NCBI RefSeq assembly: GCF_000723885.1 | Contig: NZ_CCDG010000037.1 | Location: 28,822 to 92,821, forward strand | Source: Paenibacillus camerounensis | GTDB lineage: Bacteria; Bacillota; Bacilli; Paenibacillales; Paenibacillaceae | Direction of reading: 5' to 3' | DNA length: 64,000 bases | In this document: in pieces, positions 9,189-18,157 of the stretch | Layout of the letters: each line of letters starts with the position of its first letter | Numbering within the stretch: position 1 is the stretch's first letter | Position numbers and translations under genes: made by a program | The notes under the pieces: model-generated | The model's database searches: none | What the model saw: the letters and a program-made list of their open reading frames with translations, nothing else | Told to the model about the DNA's origin: nothing

Positions 9189-12100
9189 TTGAGATTAATT
9201 AAAAAGAAAAAGTGGGCTGTATGGCTCGGTATCGTTATGCTTGTAACAAATGTTGCTACTGCAGTCGGATTTTTTACAAATGTCAATGCAGATGCAGTGG
9301 ATGGTAACATTACTGAGGATATTATTAAGACCGTAAGCCTGTCCGTGTACGAAAACGGCACGCAGGTTACCAGCAATGTGTACAAGTTCGATTCCGCCTA
9401 CAGGTTCAATCTGACCTATGAGCTTCCTGATGATACATATAAAGAAGGAGCGAAGTACACCTACATACTGCCAACGCAGCTGGAGATTGATCAGGCATAC
9501 ACGGGTAAGCTGGTTAACAGCGAGTTTCCTGATGGTATGGGGACTTATGCTGTAGGCACTGATAATAAAGTGGTGCTCACATTTAATAAGAATATTGAAG
9601 AGCTATTTGATATAAAAGGGAACCTTTGGGTAGAATCCAAGCTGAGCAAGACCAGAGTTACCGGCAGTACCACTCAGCAGCTTCTTTTTCCGATAGCAGG
9701 CAATGCGAGTAACTCCATTACGATTAATGTTCAGCCTAATAACGGAGCAGCGATTAAAAAAAGCGGAGTTGCGTTGCCGCGAACCTATAATGCCAGCACT
9801 ATCGACTGGACGGTCGATGTAAATACGCTTTTGAATAGAATAGACAATGCCGTAATTACCGATAGCATCCCGGCAGGTCTTGATCTGGATACGGTCTCTA
9901 TTGCCGTATATGGACTGAACGTTGATGCTCAGGCGAATGTGACTCAGGGTGCGGTGATCAGTCCGGCACTGTACAATACGTCTGCCAGTACGGCAAGGAA
10001 TCTGAACCTGAAGTTTAATGACTCTATAAATGAAGCCTACCGTGTGAAGTTCTCCGCCCAAATCACAGGTACAAGCTCAACTACTTTTAATAATACAGCA
10101 ACACTGACAGGTACCGGAACACCAGCGACTTCATCTGCAGCTGTCAGCGTCACTTTTGGAAAGGCTCTGGAAAAGACTGCAGGCAGTTTTGATTCAACAA
10201 AAGAGGAAATTAACTGGACGGTCAAGTTTAACTACAATGAAAAAACAATACCTGCGTCTCAGGCTGTTCTGACCGATCGCTTTAATATCAGCCAGGATTA
10301 CGTTGCCGGCTCAATGGTCATTACTAAGATGAAGCTGGATGTGAACGGGAACACAACAACGGACGGGACGCTGACAGCAGGTGTGGAGTATACCTTAACT
10401 GATCTCCCTGACGATCCCGCGGTTAATCCTACTACGGCAGGCTTTAAGATTCAGTTCAACAATGATATCAACTCTGCCTATCGGATTGAATATAAGACTA
10501 AGGTAGCCGGACGGGTATATGCCGGAGAGAGCATTGTCAATAAAATAACCCAAAATGGACAGACTGTTCAGGCAGCTGCTTCTACCACCCAACGTATTCT
10601 GAACAAGCAGGGTGTGGATAAAACGTCAACGCCAACAAATGATGTGGATTATCTCAATAAAACAGTGAAATGGAAAATTAATCTTAACGAAGATAAACGA
10701 GACATGACAAACCTCGTGCTGACGGATAAATTCGGGAATGCAGGATTGCAACTGGCAGCAAAACCTGAAATTACTCTCCTGGCGGATTCTTCGGTTAAGC
10801 TGGTCGAGAACGTTGATTATGAGATTGAAATGCTGCAACATAACGATTTCAGTACCGGTGATGGCTTTAAAATTATATTTTTAAGGAAGATTACTGAGGC
10901 TTACAGAATTACTTACACCACTAAATTCGATTATTACAAGTTAAAAAGCGGGGTATCGGACTTTTCCAATACAGCCTCTATTATGTGGGATGAAAAAGCC
11001 GCAGGCACACCAGCGCAGACATCCTCTAGCTCATTTGATCCTGACAGTAAGGTCAAGAACAACGGATTCAAATCAGGCACATATGATGTTGCCAGTAAGA
11101 AAATTACCTGGACCGTTGGTGCCAATTATAACAAAAGAGTATTGGCTGCAGGTGCAGAGCTGGTTGACACAATTCCTGCCGGGCAAATTGCAGATGAAAA
11201 CAGTGTAATTGTTAATAAAATGAATTATAATGCTGCGGGCACTCCTTCTGCCCTAACTCCTGCCCTGGTTAAAAACACGGATTACACCGTTTCTTTGGCA
11301 GACGGGAAGCTGCGAGTTAAATTTAAAGATGCTGTGGATTATGCCTTCTATGTGGTATTCAAAACAGAATTTGAAGCAGGAGATGTCAACGCATCAAGCA
11401 TCACTAATAGAGCTGTTCTGAATAACGCCCAGGGTGACGCCGTTTCGCAAACCTTACAGGGCACTGCAGCTGTAACAAAAGGCGGAGAATATGTAACAAA
11501 AACCGGAGCAGTCGATTCTGCAGACAAAACCATGATGAACTGGTCAATCACCATTAATGCGAACCAGTCTATAGTGGATAATGCACAGGTTATTGATACG
11601 CCAAGTGCGAATCAGGTACTGCTGCCGGCGAGCTTCCAGGTATTTGAGACTAATATCAGCTCGGGCGGGACAGTAACTGCAACGAATACAAAGCTGACTA
11701 AGGATTCAGATTATACGCTCGAATTTACTACGGACTCAAGCGGTAAGGATATTTTCAAACTGGCCTTTAAAAATAACATAACCAAACCTTACATTCTTAA
11801 ATATCAGTCAGTTATTACGGCAGTTGATAATGTAACGGTTACCAATGCGGCATCTTTCAGCGGTAAAGGTTCTTCAACTATAAGTAAACCTTTTAGCGAG
11901 AGCTGGTCCGTTAGAATCGTTGACACCGGAGGTACCGGAAGCGGGGTTACAGGCTCGCTTAGTATACTAAAAACGAATGCTGACAAAACCCTGCCGCTAT
12001 CCGGGGCTGAATTCTCTCTGGGCCGGATTGTAGGTTCAGAGCTTAAGGATACCAAGACGGCAATCAGCAATTCCAGCGGTAATCTGGAGTTCACCGGGCT

Positions 12101-14012
12101 GCGGGCCGGGAAATATAAGCTAAAGGAAACGAAGGCGCCAGCCGGATATGCGGTTGATACCACCGAACGTATTGTTACCATTAACTCATCCACACCTGTT
12201 CAAATGACAGTAACCAATGACTATAACGGATCACTTAAAGTGACCAAGGTAGCGAAGGGGAATACGTCAACCAAGCTTGCAGGAGCAGAATTTGAGCTGT
12301 ATAACGCCGCTAACCAGCTAGCCGGATCAGGAACTACGGATGTCAACGGTGAAGTGCTGTTCAGTAAATTAATGGGCGGGAACTACACTCTTAAAGAGAC
12401 AAAGGCACCTGCCGGTTATGTAATAACAGCAATCAGTACTGCGGTAACCATTGACCCGGCCCAGCAAAAAACATTGACGATAACGAATGATAAAGTGGTG
12501 TTAGGCTCACTGAAAATTACCAAGGTGGACCAGGCTAACACATCGAAGGTGCTTACAGGAGCAGAATTCAAGCTGTATGATGCGAACAAGGTTGAGGTTG
12601 CAACGGCTACTACTGATGTGAATGGAGTCGCTGAATTCAAGGACCTGAAGCTTGGGGCTTATACATTTAAGGAAACAAAAGCTCCGGCCGGATATGTACT
12701 GAACACTGTTGAAGGCAGTGTCAGCCTTACTTCAGCTCAGCCGGATGCAGCGCAGCAGATTACCAATAAGGAAATGCTGGGCTCGCTGAAGCTTACGAAG
12801 GTCGATCAGGATGATGCAGTCAAGAAGCTTGCCGGAGCAGAGTTCAAGCTATATGATGCGGGCAAGACTCTGGTAGCAACCAAAACAACAGATGCAGCCG
12901 GAGTTGTTGAATTTAAGGATCTGAAGCTTGGTTCGTATACCTACAAGGAAACAGCCGCACCGGCGGGATACGTTCTGAATGACACGGAACGCACGCTCAG
13001 CATTACTGCGTCCGTACCGGACGTGCAGCAGCAGATCACGAACAAAGAGATCCTCGGCTCACTGAAGCTGATTAAGGTCGATCAGGATAATGCTGCTCAG
13101 AAGCTGGCAGGAGCGGAATTCAAGCTCTACAATTCCAGCGAGGCTGCAGTGGCGACGGGGGTTACTGATGCCAATGGCGAAATCGTGTTTAGTGCTTTGA
13201 AGCTTGGGGCTTATACGTTAAAAGAAACCAAAGCTCCAGCCGGATATCAGTTAGATACAGCTGTACACCATGTCAATATTCAATCGGGCGCCCAGATTGC
13301 TCTGGACCCGATCAAGAACAAGTTGATCCCGGCTACACCGGCACCGACAGCTTTACCAACGGCTGCACCAACGGCTGCACCAACGCCGTCGCCGACAACG
13401 GCTCCGGTAACGGCAAATCCGGGCGGACCGGCTCCGACACCAGCCGCTTCTACCGTACCGGGATCTGTTGTAACGCCTGGCCCTTCAGCAGCGGTAACTC
13501 CTGGAGTTACCGCTACACCGGGACTTACGCCAGGACCAGCAGCAGTAACACCTCGGCCGTCACCTGCAGTAAGCAGCGCACCGACGCCGCAAGCGACAAC
13601 CGCAACGACTATTGAGGATATTCCGATTGACGGCGAAATTCCTCTTGGAGGCATTCCAAGCATTAGTGAAGAGCCGGCACACGGTAAGGCAGTACTTACA
13701 CCAGATGGTAAATGGACCTATACTCCTGATCCCGGATATACGGGTAAGGATAAATTCACCATTACAGTAACGGATGAGGACGGCAACGAGCAGGAGGTCA
13801 TTATTGAAGTTGGTATAGATGAAATACCTCTGGGCACGGTCCCTGACAGTAATAATGGTACGGATTCGGATAATGACAATAACGGTCTGCCGGGCAATCT
13901 CCCTAAGACAGGTGAAGGAAGTTCGCTTCCGCTGTATCTGGCAGGCGGAGCCCTGGTTATAATCGGTATTATCCTGGCGTTAAGATTCAGAACACGCAAT
14001 AAGCCGGAGTAA
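9189..14012 (+). CDS. LPXTG-anchored multidomain surface protein (adhesin-like, SpaA repeats)
   Basis: 1607 residues from TTG 9189, the codon before RLIKKKKWAVWLG. A signal peptide covers about residues 1-36. Residues 37-920 hold a string of beta domains, about 130-150 residues each, that repeat the pattern 'K-T-x-D-x-(I/V)-x-W-(T/K)-(V/I)...(V/L)-(T/D)-(D)-x-(I/F)-P...AYR(V/I)', as in collagen-binding and DUF11-like adhesin domains. Residues about 922-1378 are five SpaA/Cna_B-type repeats, each opening GSLK(I/L)xK and closing with ET(K/A)APAGY; these folds often carry Lys-Asn isopeptide bonds. A Pro/Thr/Ala spacer (about 1380-1475), an Ig-like domain (HGKAVLTPDGKWTYTPDPGY), then LPKTG at 1571-1575, a membrane helix and RFRTRNK. 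Sortase-anchored cell wall protein; ligand unknown. No sortase gene is in the window. Confidence 0.93.
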   Translation: MRLIKKKKWAVWLGIVMLVTNVATAVGFFTNVNADAVDGNITEDIIKTVSLSVYENGTQVTSNVYKFDSAYRFNLTYELPDDTYKEGAKYTYILPTQLEIDQAYTGKLVNSEFPDGMGTYAVGTDNKVVLTFNKNIEELFDIKGNLWVESKLSKTRVTGSTTQQLLFPIAGNASNSITINVQPNNGAAIKKSGVALPRTYNASTIDWTVDVNTLLNRIDNAVITDSIPAGLDLDTVSIAVYGLNVDAQANVTQGAVISPALYNTSASTARNLNLKFNDSINEAYRVKFSAQITGTSSTTFNNTATLTGTGTPATSSAAVSVTFGKALEKTAGSFDSTKEEINWTVKFNYNEKTIPASQAVLTDRFNISQDYVAGSMVITKMKLDVNGNTTTDGTLTAGVEYTLTDLPDDPAVNPTTAGFKIQFNNDINSAYRIEYKTKVAGRVYAGESIVNKITQNGQTVQAAASTTQRILNKQGVDKTSTPTNDVDYLNKTVKWKINLNEDKRDMTNLVLTDKFGNAGLQLAAKPEITLLADSSVKLVENVDYEIEMLQHNDFSTGDGFKIIFLRKITEAYRITYTTKFDYYKLKSGVSDFSNTASIMWDEKAAGTPAQTSSSSFDPDSKVKNNGFKSGTYDVASKKITWTVGANYNKRVLAAGAELVDTIPAGQIADENSVIVNKMNYNAAGTPSALTPALVKNTDYTVSLADGKLRVKFKDAVDYAFYVVFKTEFEAGDVNASSITNRAVLNNAQGDAVSQTLQGTAAVTKGGEYVTKTGAVDSADKTMMNWSITINANQSIVDNAQVIDTPSANQVLLPASFQVFETNISSGGTVTATNTKLTKDSDYTLEFTTDSSGKDIFKLAFKNNITKPYILKYQSVITAVDNVTVTNAASFSGKGSSTISKPFSESWSVRIVDTGGTGSGVTGSLSILKTNADKTLPLSGAEFSLGRIVGSELKDTKTAISNSSGNLEFTGLRAGKYKLKETKAPAGYAVDTTERIVTINSSTPVQMTVTNDYNGSLKVTKVAKGNTSTKLAGAEFELYNAANQLAGSGTTDVNGEVLFSKLMGGNYTLKETKAPAGYVITAISTAVTIDPAQQKTLTITNDKVVLGSLKITKVDQANTSKVLTGAEFKLYDANKVEVATATTDVNGVAEFKDLKLGAYTFKETKAPAGYVLNTVEGSVSLTSAQPDAAQQITNKEMLGSLKLTKVDQDDAVKKLAGAEFKLYDAGKTLVATKTTDAAGVVEFKDLKLGSYTYKETAAPAGYVLNDTERTLSITASVPDVQQQITNKEILGSLKLIKVDQDNAAQKLAGAEFKLYNSSEAAVATGVTDANGEIVFSALKLGAYTLKETKAPAGYQLDTAVHHVNIQSGAQIALDPIKNKLIPATPAPTALPTAAPTAAPTPSPTTAPVTANPGGPAPTPAASTVPGSVVTPGPSAAVTPGVTATPGLTPGPAAVTPRPSPAVSSAPTPQATTATTIEDIPIDGEIPLGGIPSISEEPAHGKAVLTPDGKWTYTPDPGYTGKDKFTITVTDEDGNEQEVIIEVGIDEIPLGTVPDSNNGTDSDNDNNGLPGNLPKTGEGSSLPLYLAGGALVIIGIILALRFRTRNKPE
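11952..13320 (+). repeat. Five SpaA-type repeat units inside the surface protein gene
   Basis: Five units of roughly 240-280 bp encode GSL...GAEF...L...G.YT.KETKAPAGY domains. Units 3 to 5 are the most alike at DNA level, for example the recurring GGAGCAGAATTCAAGCT-like blocks and AAGCTTGGGGCTTATAC near 12648 and 13201. Such repeats can expand or contract by recombination. Confidence 0.8.
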
Positions 14013-14028
14013 TTTAATCGCTCTACAC

Positions 14029-14063
14029 AACCCACCCGCAGCATGTTACGGGTGGGTTTGCTT
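14029..14063 (+). terminator. Terminator of the surface protein gene
   Basis: AACCCACCCG at 14029-14038 pairs with CGGGTGGGTT at 14049-14058, followed by a T-rich tail. Confidence 0.8.
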
Positions 14064-14214
14064 TATGCCATCACTCAAGAAATCTTCAGACTTCTGAGGA
14101 ACGTTTTATTGTAAGATAGGGTGGAGATAATTTTTTATAAAAAATAATGGAACGGCTTGCAGGGGAAGCGGAATGTCCGGCGTCTAATGTTATGAAGAAG
14201 GAGGGGAGATCGTC

Positions 14215-14757
14215 TTGGAAGAGGCAGAATGGATTTCAGCCGTGCTTAACGGGCAGAGCCAGGCTTTTGGGCATCTGGTGACGCGTTATCAGGGCATGGT
14301 ATACCGAGTGTGCATCAAAATAACGGGAGAAGCCGAGTCAGCCAAAGACATGGCCCAGGAAGTCTTCATCAAAGCCTACAAGGCGCTCCCCTCCTTCAGG
14401 GGCCAGTCCTCATTCTCCACCTGGCTGTACCGGATTGCTTACAGGACCTGTCTGGACTGGAAACGGGCCAATGACAGAGAGTGGCGGCACCGCAGTACAG
14501 CAGATTATACAGAGAATGACTGGGTAACCTCACAAACACCTGAGCAGGCTGCCCTTAGCAAGGAAGCCTCAGAGGAGCTGGATCAGAATCTGAACAGTCT
14601 CACAGAACCGTACCGGTCGGTTGTGCAGCTGTATTATTTTCAGCACCACTCCTATCAGGAAATTGCCGAACAGAAGGGCGTCTCGGTCAAAACAGTGGAA
14701 TCACAGCTCTACAGAGCCAGGCAGATGATGCGAAAAAGCGGGGAGGAATGGCGATGA
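14215..14757 (+). CDS. ECF-type RNA polymerase sigma factor
   Basis: 180 residues from TTG 14215, after AAGGAGGGG at 14198-14206. Region 2 (about residues 20-90) has LVTRYQGMVYRVCIKITG, DMAQEVFIKAYKALPSF and STWLYRIAYRTCLDWKR, which bind core polymerase and the -10. Region 4 (about 125-175) has LTEPYRSVVQLYYFQHHSYQEIA then VSVKTVESQLYRARQMM, the -35 reader. There is no region 3, as in ECF factors of the SigW/SigV group. The 3' end overlaps the anti-sigma gene by 4 bp, so the pair is co-translated. I could not identify a confident autoregulatory promoter in 14064-14214. Confidence 0.95.
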   Translation: MEEAEWISAVLNGQSQAFGHLVTRYQGMVYRVCIKITGEAESAKDMAQEVFIKAYKALPSFRGQSSFSTWLYRIAYRTCLDWKRANDREWRHRSTADYTENDWVTSQTPEQAALSKEASEELDQNLNSLTEPYRSVVQLYYFQHHSYQEIAEQKGVSVKTVESQLYRARQMMRKSGEEWR

Positions 14758-15209
14758 ATTGTGCAACAGTCAAAGAATGGATGCCGTATTATATCGAAGG
14801 CACACTGTCTCCGGAGATGGAGCTGAATATCCGTCTGCACATTGAAGCTTGTCCCGGCTGCTCGTCGTGGCTGGAGGAGGCCAAAGGGCTTGCCGCACTG
14901 TGGAATGAGATGGAAGCCGGATTAGAAATGCCTGAATCAGGGGATTGTCCCGATATAACGAATGAAGTAATGGCGCATATTGAACAGCTTGAAGCAGGCC
15001 GCCGTGAGCGCGCTGTTAGAGCGACCGCAGCCAGACGCCGGACTGCACCGGGGACCTCCTGGATGCACTACGGGGTTGCGGTGGGCCTTACCTTCCTGCT
15101 GCTGCAGTTTGGGGTGTTTGAGAATTTGGCCTATGGCATCACCGAGATCAACGGACAGATGTCGACCTCGGTTACGGCATGGTTTAACGCCCAAGGAAGC
15201 CAAAAATAA
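14754..15209 (+). CDS. Zinc-finger-type anti-sigma factor, single membrane span
   Basis: 151 residues. ATG 14754 overlaps the sigma stop in ATGA and has GGGGAGGA 7 bases upstream; ATG 14748 is too close to that site. The N-terminus holds the ZAS motif: Cys near residue 3, then IRLHIEACPGCSSWLEE, i.e. H-x3-C-x2-C. A transmembrane helix lies in HYGVAVGLTFLLLQFGVF (about 106-123), with a short extracellular tail. The family sequesters its cognate ECF sigma at the membrane until a signal triggers release. Confidence 0.9.
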   Translation: MNCATVKEWMPYYIEGTLSPEMELNIRLHIEACPGCSSWLEEAKGLAALWNEMEAGLEMPESGDCPDITNEVMAHIEQLEAGRRERAVRATAARRRTAPGTSWMHYGVAVGLTFLLLQFGVFENLAYGITEINGQMSTSVTAWFNAQGSQK

Positions 15210-15264
15210 ATTTGAACGATAATTAAGCAGAGAAGGATTCCACAAACTTTTAGGAGGATATAGC

Positions 15265-15762
15265 ATGATTAAGAAAAAACGCTGGCTTACTTTTTTCCTG
15301 GCGCTCGTGCCGGGTCTGGGACATTTATATTTGGGATTTAAAAAGCTGGGCCTGCAATATATGCTGGGAGCCTCGGCCTGCATTATTTTCATTCCCTCGA
15401 TGCCGACCGTATTTCCGTTCGCGCTGGCTGCTCTCTGGTTTTACCAGTTATTTGACGCTCTGCAAAAAGCGGCCTGGATGAAGCTGACGATCGCCGAGCA
15501 TGAACGGATGATGTTCCATCCTGACAGCTTTGGGGCTCCATGGACTATGGGTATGCCTCCGGTGTCGGAATATCCGCAGGATGATGTGAATCCGGTATGG
15601 CTGGGGATCGGCTGTGTCGCTGCAGGCTTCGTGCTGCTGGTGGCTACCGCTTTTCCATGGCTCTGGCGTATTCTTACCGATATGAATATCGGATCGATCC
15701 TGTTGTCGCTGGCCCTGATCGGCTACGGCTTCAGAATGCTCAAAAAAAATTCCAAAGCATAA
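15265..15762 (+). CDS. Membrane protein with PGLGHLYLG motif (TM2-like)
   Basis: 165 residues, ATG 15265 behind AGGAGG. The N-terminal part KKRWLTFFLALVPGLGHLYLGFKKLGLQ matches the PGxGHxYxG hairpin of TM2-type small membrane proteins; two more helices follow near residues 112-130 and 140-156 after a polar loop (EHERMMFHPDSFGAPW). Function unknown. It lies between the anti-sigma factor and a DUF4097 protein in one operon and probably belongs to the sigma factor's envelope response. Confidence 0.8.
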   Translation: MIKKKRWLTFFLALVPGLGHLYLGFKKLGLQYMLGASACIIFIPSMPTVFPFALAALWFYQLFDALQKAAWMKLTIAEHERMMFHPDSFGAPWTMGMPPVSEYPQDDVNPVWLGIGCVAAGFVLLVATAFPWLWRILTDMNIGSILLSLALIGYGFRMLKKNSKA

Positions 15763-15780
15763 GAAATGGGGACTTCATCC

Positions 15781-16872
15781 ATGGGGAGATGGAAAATCGG
15801 CAGCTTTTCGGCTGCACTAGGCTGCATAGCAGTGGGGGTACTCATTGTTCTGGCCCAATACAATGTAATTTCATATGATGCGCTCGGTTATCTGTGGCCG
15901 GCATTGCTCATTCTGTTTGGACTGGAAATGCTGATCCGGCTGTTTATCCGCTCGGACGTCAAGACCCGGGTAAGCGGCTGGGGAATCCTGCTGATTATTG
16001 TCCTCGTGCTGGCTAGCGGCGGGCAGACGGTGCTTGCCGGCGGTACGCTTGGAGGGATTTTTGGACGGACACAGCTGGTTCCGCTTAACGGAGCAATAGA
16101 GGTGCAGTCCAAGATTGAGCGCGTGAAGATTGAGCTGCCGAGCGGAAAAGTAATGATTCAAGGGACAGACGGGAACACCCTTGATTATGAAGGCAAGCTC
16201 GAGCTGCCGGGCAAGAACGAAAGTGAAGCGGCTAATGCTATGGAAAAGAAATGGAAGGTAACTGAAGATGGCGATACGCTTGTTCTGAAGCTCGATCTGG
16301 AGACGAACTGGCTGTCGAACATTCACTTCGGTGTCTATACCAAAGAGCCTTATTTGAATATCAGCCTTCCGCAGAACCTGACGGTCCAAGTGGAGACCAG
16401 TGACGGGGCGGTAGAGGCCGGTAACCTGGCAGGCGGGCTTGAGGTGGACACCAGCAACGGGACACTGGATATTCATGATATCACCGGCGGTGTAGATGCC
16501 CACACCAGCAACGGAACGATTGCTGTTCAGAATGTACAGGGCGAAATCGAGCTCTCCAGCTCAAATGGTGCAATTACATTAACCAATATTGACGGCTCTG
16601 TCTCGGCCGAGAGCAGCAACGGCAGAATCACGGTTAACTCTGCAGTTACAGGCGACTGGGAGCTGGACTCCAGTAACGGTAAAATTACAGTCAGCCTTCC
16701 GGCAGCAACGAACGCTGAGATTAAGGCGGAGACGAGCAACGGCGGATTGAAGGGCAATATTGCCTGGGACCGTGATGATGATAACCAGGGAAGAGCAGTG
16801 CTGGGTGAAGGTACCCATGAGGTATCTTTGTCTACCAGCAACGGTACCATTACTGTGGACACCGCTGAATAA
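15781..16872 (+). CDS. Membrane-anchored DUF4097/LiaF-like protein with SSNG beta repeats
   Basis: 363 residues if read from ATG 15781, which has GGGGA at proper distance; ATG 15766, four bases after the preceding stop, would add five residues. The first 100 residues have about four membrane helices (LGCIAVGVLIVLAQYNVI, WPALLILFGLEML, WGILLIIVLVLASGG), as in LiaF/DUF5668 proteins. The rest is a DUF4097 repeat domain: the motif [TS]S[ND]G occurs eight times at about 18-21-residue spacing between roughly residues 205 and 355 (TSNGTLDI, SSNGAITL, SSNGRITV, TSNGTITV), predicting a regular beta-solenoid outside the membrane. Last gene of the ECF operon. Confidence 0.85.
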   Translation: MGRWKIGSFSAALGCIAVGVLIVLAQYNVISYDALGYLWPALLILFGLEMLIRLFIRSDVKTRVSGWGILLIIVLVLASGGQTVLAGGTLGGIFGRTQLVPLNGAIEVQSKIERVKIELPSGKVMIQGTDGNTLDYEGKLELPGKNESEAANAMEKKWKVTEDGDTLVLKLDLETNWLSNIHFGVYTKEPYLNISLPQNLTVQVETSDGAVEAGNLAGGLEVDTSNGTLDIHDITGGVDAHTSNGTIAVQNVQGEIELSSSNGAITLTNIDGSVSAESSNGRITVNSAVTGDWELDSSNGKITVSLPAATNAEIKAETSNGGLKGNIAWDRDDDNQGRAVLGEGTHEVSLSTSNGTITVDTAE

Positions 16873-16878
16873 AAAAAG

Positions 16879-16920
16879 AAGCAGCCGCCCGGACATTGTC
16901 CGGGTAAGGCTGCTTTTTTT
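16879..16920. terminator. Terminator shared by the ECF operon and the convergent reductase
   Basis: AAGCAGCC and CCCGGAC arms pair with GTCCGGG and GGCTGCTT, with T7 on the + strand and AAAAAAAG before the stem, so it can work in both directions. Confidence 0.88.
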
Positions 16921-16945
16921 GTTTAAACAGGGATTGTCCGGCTGG

Positions 16946-17926
16946 TTACCAGGCATACGCCTTCGGTGCTGCGCCGCCGGGACCCGGGAATATTTCGTCA
17001 AGCCGCTTCAGCACGCTCTCGTCCAGTACAACCTCAAGGCAGCGCAGTGCGCTTTCGAACTGCTCCAGCGTGCGCGGGCCGATGATCGGCGCGGTGACAG
17101 CCGGATTAGCCAGCAGCCAGGCAAGCGCGATATTATCCTGCGGCTCGCCCAGCTCGCGGCTAAGCTCCGCAAAAGCCTCCAGCTGGCTCTTGTGCTGTTC
17201 AATGCGTTCTGCATTGCCGCCGCTGCGGCTGCCCTCGATCTTCATGAGCGCATTGCGGCCGAGCAGCCCACCGTCGAGCGGACTCCATGGAATAACGCCA
17301 AGCCCGAGATTCTGTGCCGCAGGCAGCACCTCAAGCTCCGGCAGCCGGCAGGTCAGGCTGTATTTATGCTGCTCGGAGACCAAACCGAGAAAACCCCGGG
17401 CCTTCGCTTCTGACTGGGCAACAGCTATGTCCCAGCCGGCGAAGTTGCTGGAGCCGGTGTAGCCGATTTTGCCCTGGCTCACGGCAAGCTCAAAGGCGCC
17501 CCACAGCTCGTCCCAGGACACGTTTCGGTCTACGTGGTGCATCTGGTAGAGCTCAATGTGATCGGTCTGAAGGCGCCGAAGAGAGCCTTCCAGATGGCGG
17601 CGGATAATATAGGAGGAGAGGCCGCTCTCATCATTAGGACCGTCCAGTTTGTCGTTCATCGCACCGTATACCTTGGTCGCCAGCACAACCTTCTCGCGGC
17701 GTCCGCCGCCCAGCTTGAACCAGCGGCCGATGATCGTCTCTGTAAGTCCGGCATTTTCACCCCAGCCGTAAATATTGGCGGTATCAAAAAAATTAACGCC
17801 TGCATCCAGTGCAGCATCCATAATACGGAATGCTTCCTTCTCGTCGGTAATCGGTCCGAAGTTCATCGTACCCAGACAGAGCCGGCTTACCTTCAACCCG
17901 GATTTTCCAAGCTTACTATACTGCAT
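16946..17926 (-). CDS. Aldo/keto reductase
   Basis: 326 residues, start ATG at 17926. The N-terminus MQYSKLGKSGLKVSRLCLGTMNFG is the standard family opening. The catalytic tetrad is visible: Asp and Tyr in FFDTANIYGWG (about residues 48 and 53), Lys in VVLATKVYG, and His in LYQMHHVDR. The C-terminal cofactor loop reads ITAPIIGPRT-like (VTAPIIGPRTLEQFESAL), giving NADPH binding. It reduces an aldehyde or ketone that cannot be named from sequence. Transcribed divergently from leuB with 231 bp between. Confidence 0.92.
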   Translation of the reverse strand: MQYSKLGKSGLKVSRLCLGTMNFGPITDEKEAFRIMDAALDAGVNFFDTANIYGWGENAGLTETIIGRWFKLGGGRREKVVLATKVYGAMNDKLDGPNDESGLSSYIIRRHLEGSLRRLQTDHIELYQMHHVDRNVSWDELWGAFELAVSQGKIGYTGSSNFAGWDIAVAQSEAKARGFLGLVSEQHKYSLTCRLPELEVLPAAQNLGLGVIPWSPLDGGLLGRNALMKIEGSRSGGNAERIEQHKSQLEAFAELSRELGEPQDNIALAWLLANPAVTAPIIGPRTLEQFESALRCLEVVLDESVLKRLDEIFPGPGGAAPKAYAW

Positions 17927-18037
17927 TTCACGCTCACTCCTTCTATGAAATAGATCAGCGATACAAGGAAAACAACAGCATATTTATTGTATACAACCAG
18001 GTAATGAAGAGCAAACGCCAGGCACGGGGGAAATCCT

Positions 18038-18052
18038 ATAGGTAATGCCTAT
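18038..18052. promoter_or_regulatory. LysR-type (T-N11-A) palindrome between reductase and leuB
   Basis: ATAGGTAATGCCTAT has 5-bp inverted arms with a 5-bp centre and fits the ATAG-N7-CTAT form bound by many LysR-type regulators. It sits between two divergent genes. The regulator is unknown and no LysR gene is in the window. Confidence 0.45.
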
Positions 18053-18157
18053 CACTTTCATAGAATCTGTATCTTTGTCCTTTGGCGCATGTTATGTTAC
18101 AACAATATACAGAAGAACTATGTCTGCGTACAGCAGACCATCTAAGGAGTGACGGGA

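Noticed and set aside
14097..14185. ECF-type autoregulatory promoter (GGAAC and CGTC elements) before the sigma gene
   Set aside because: GGAAC occurs twice and CGTC once, but the spacing (about 27 bp) does not fit a promoter.
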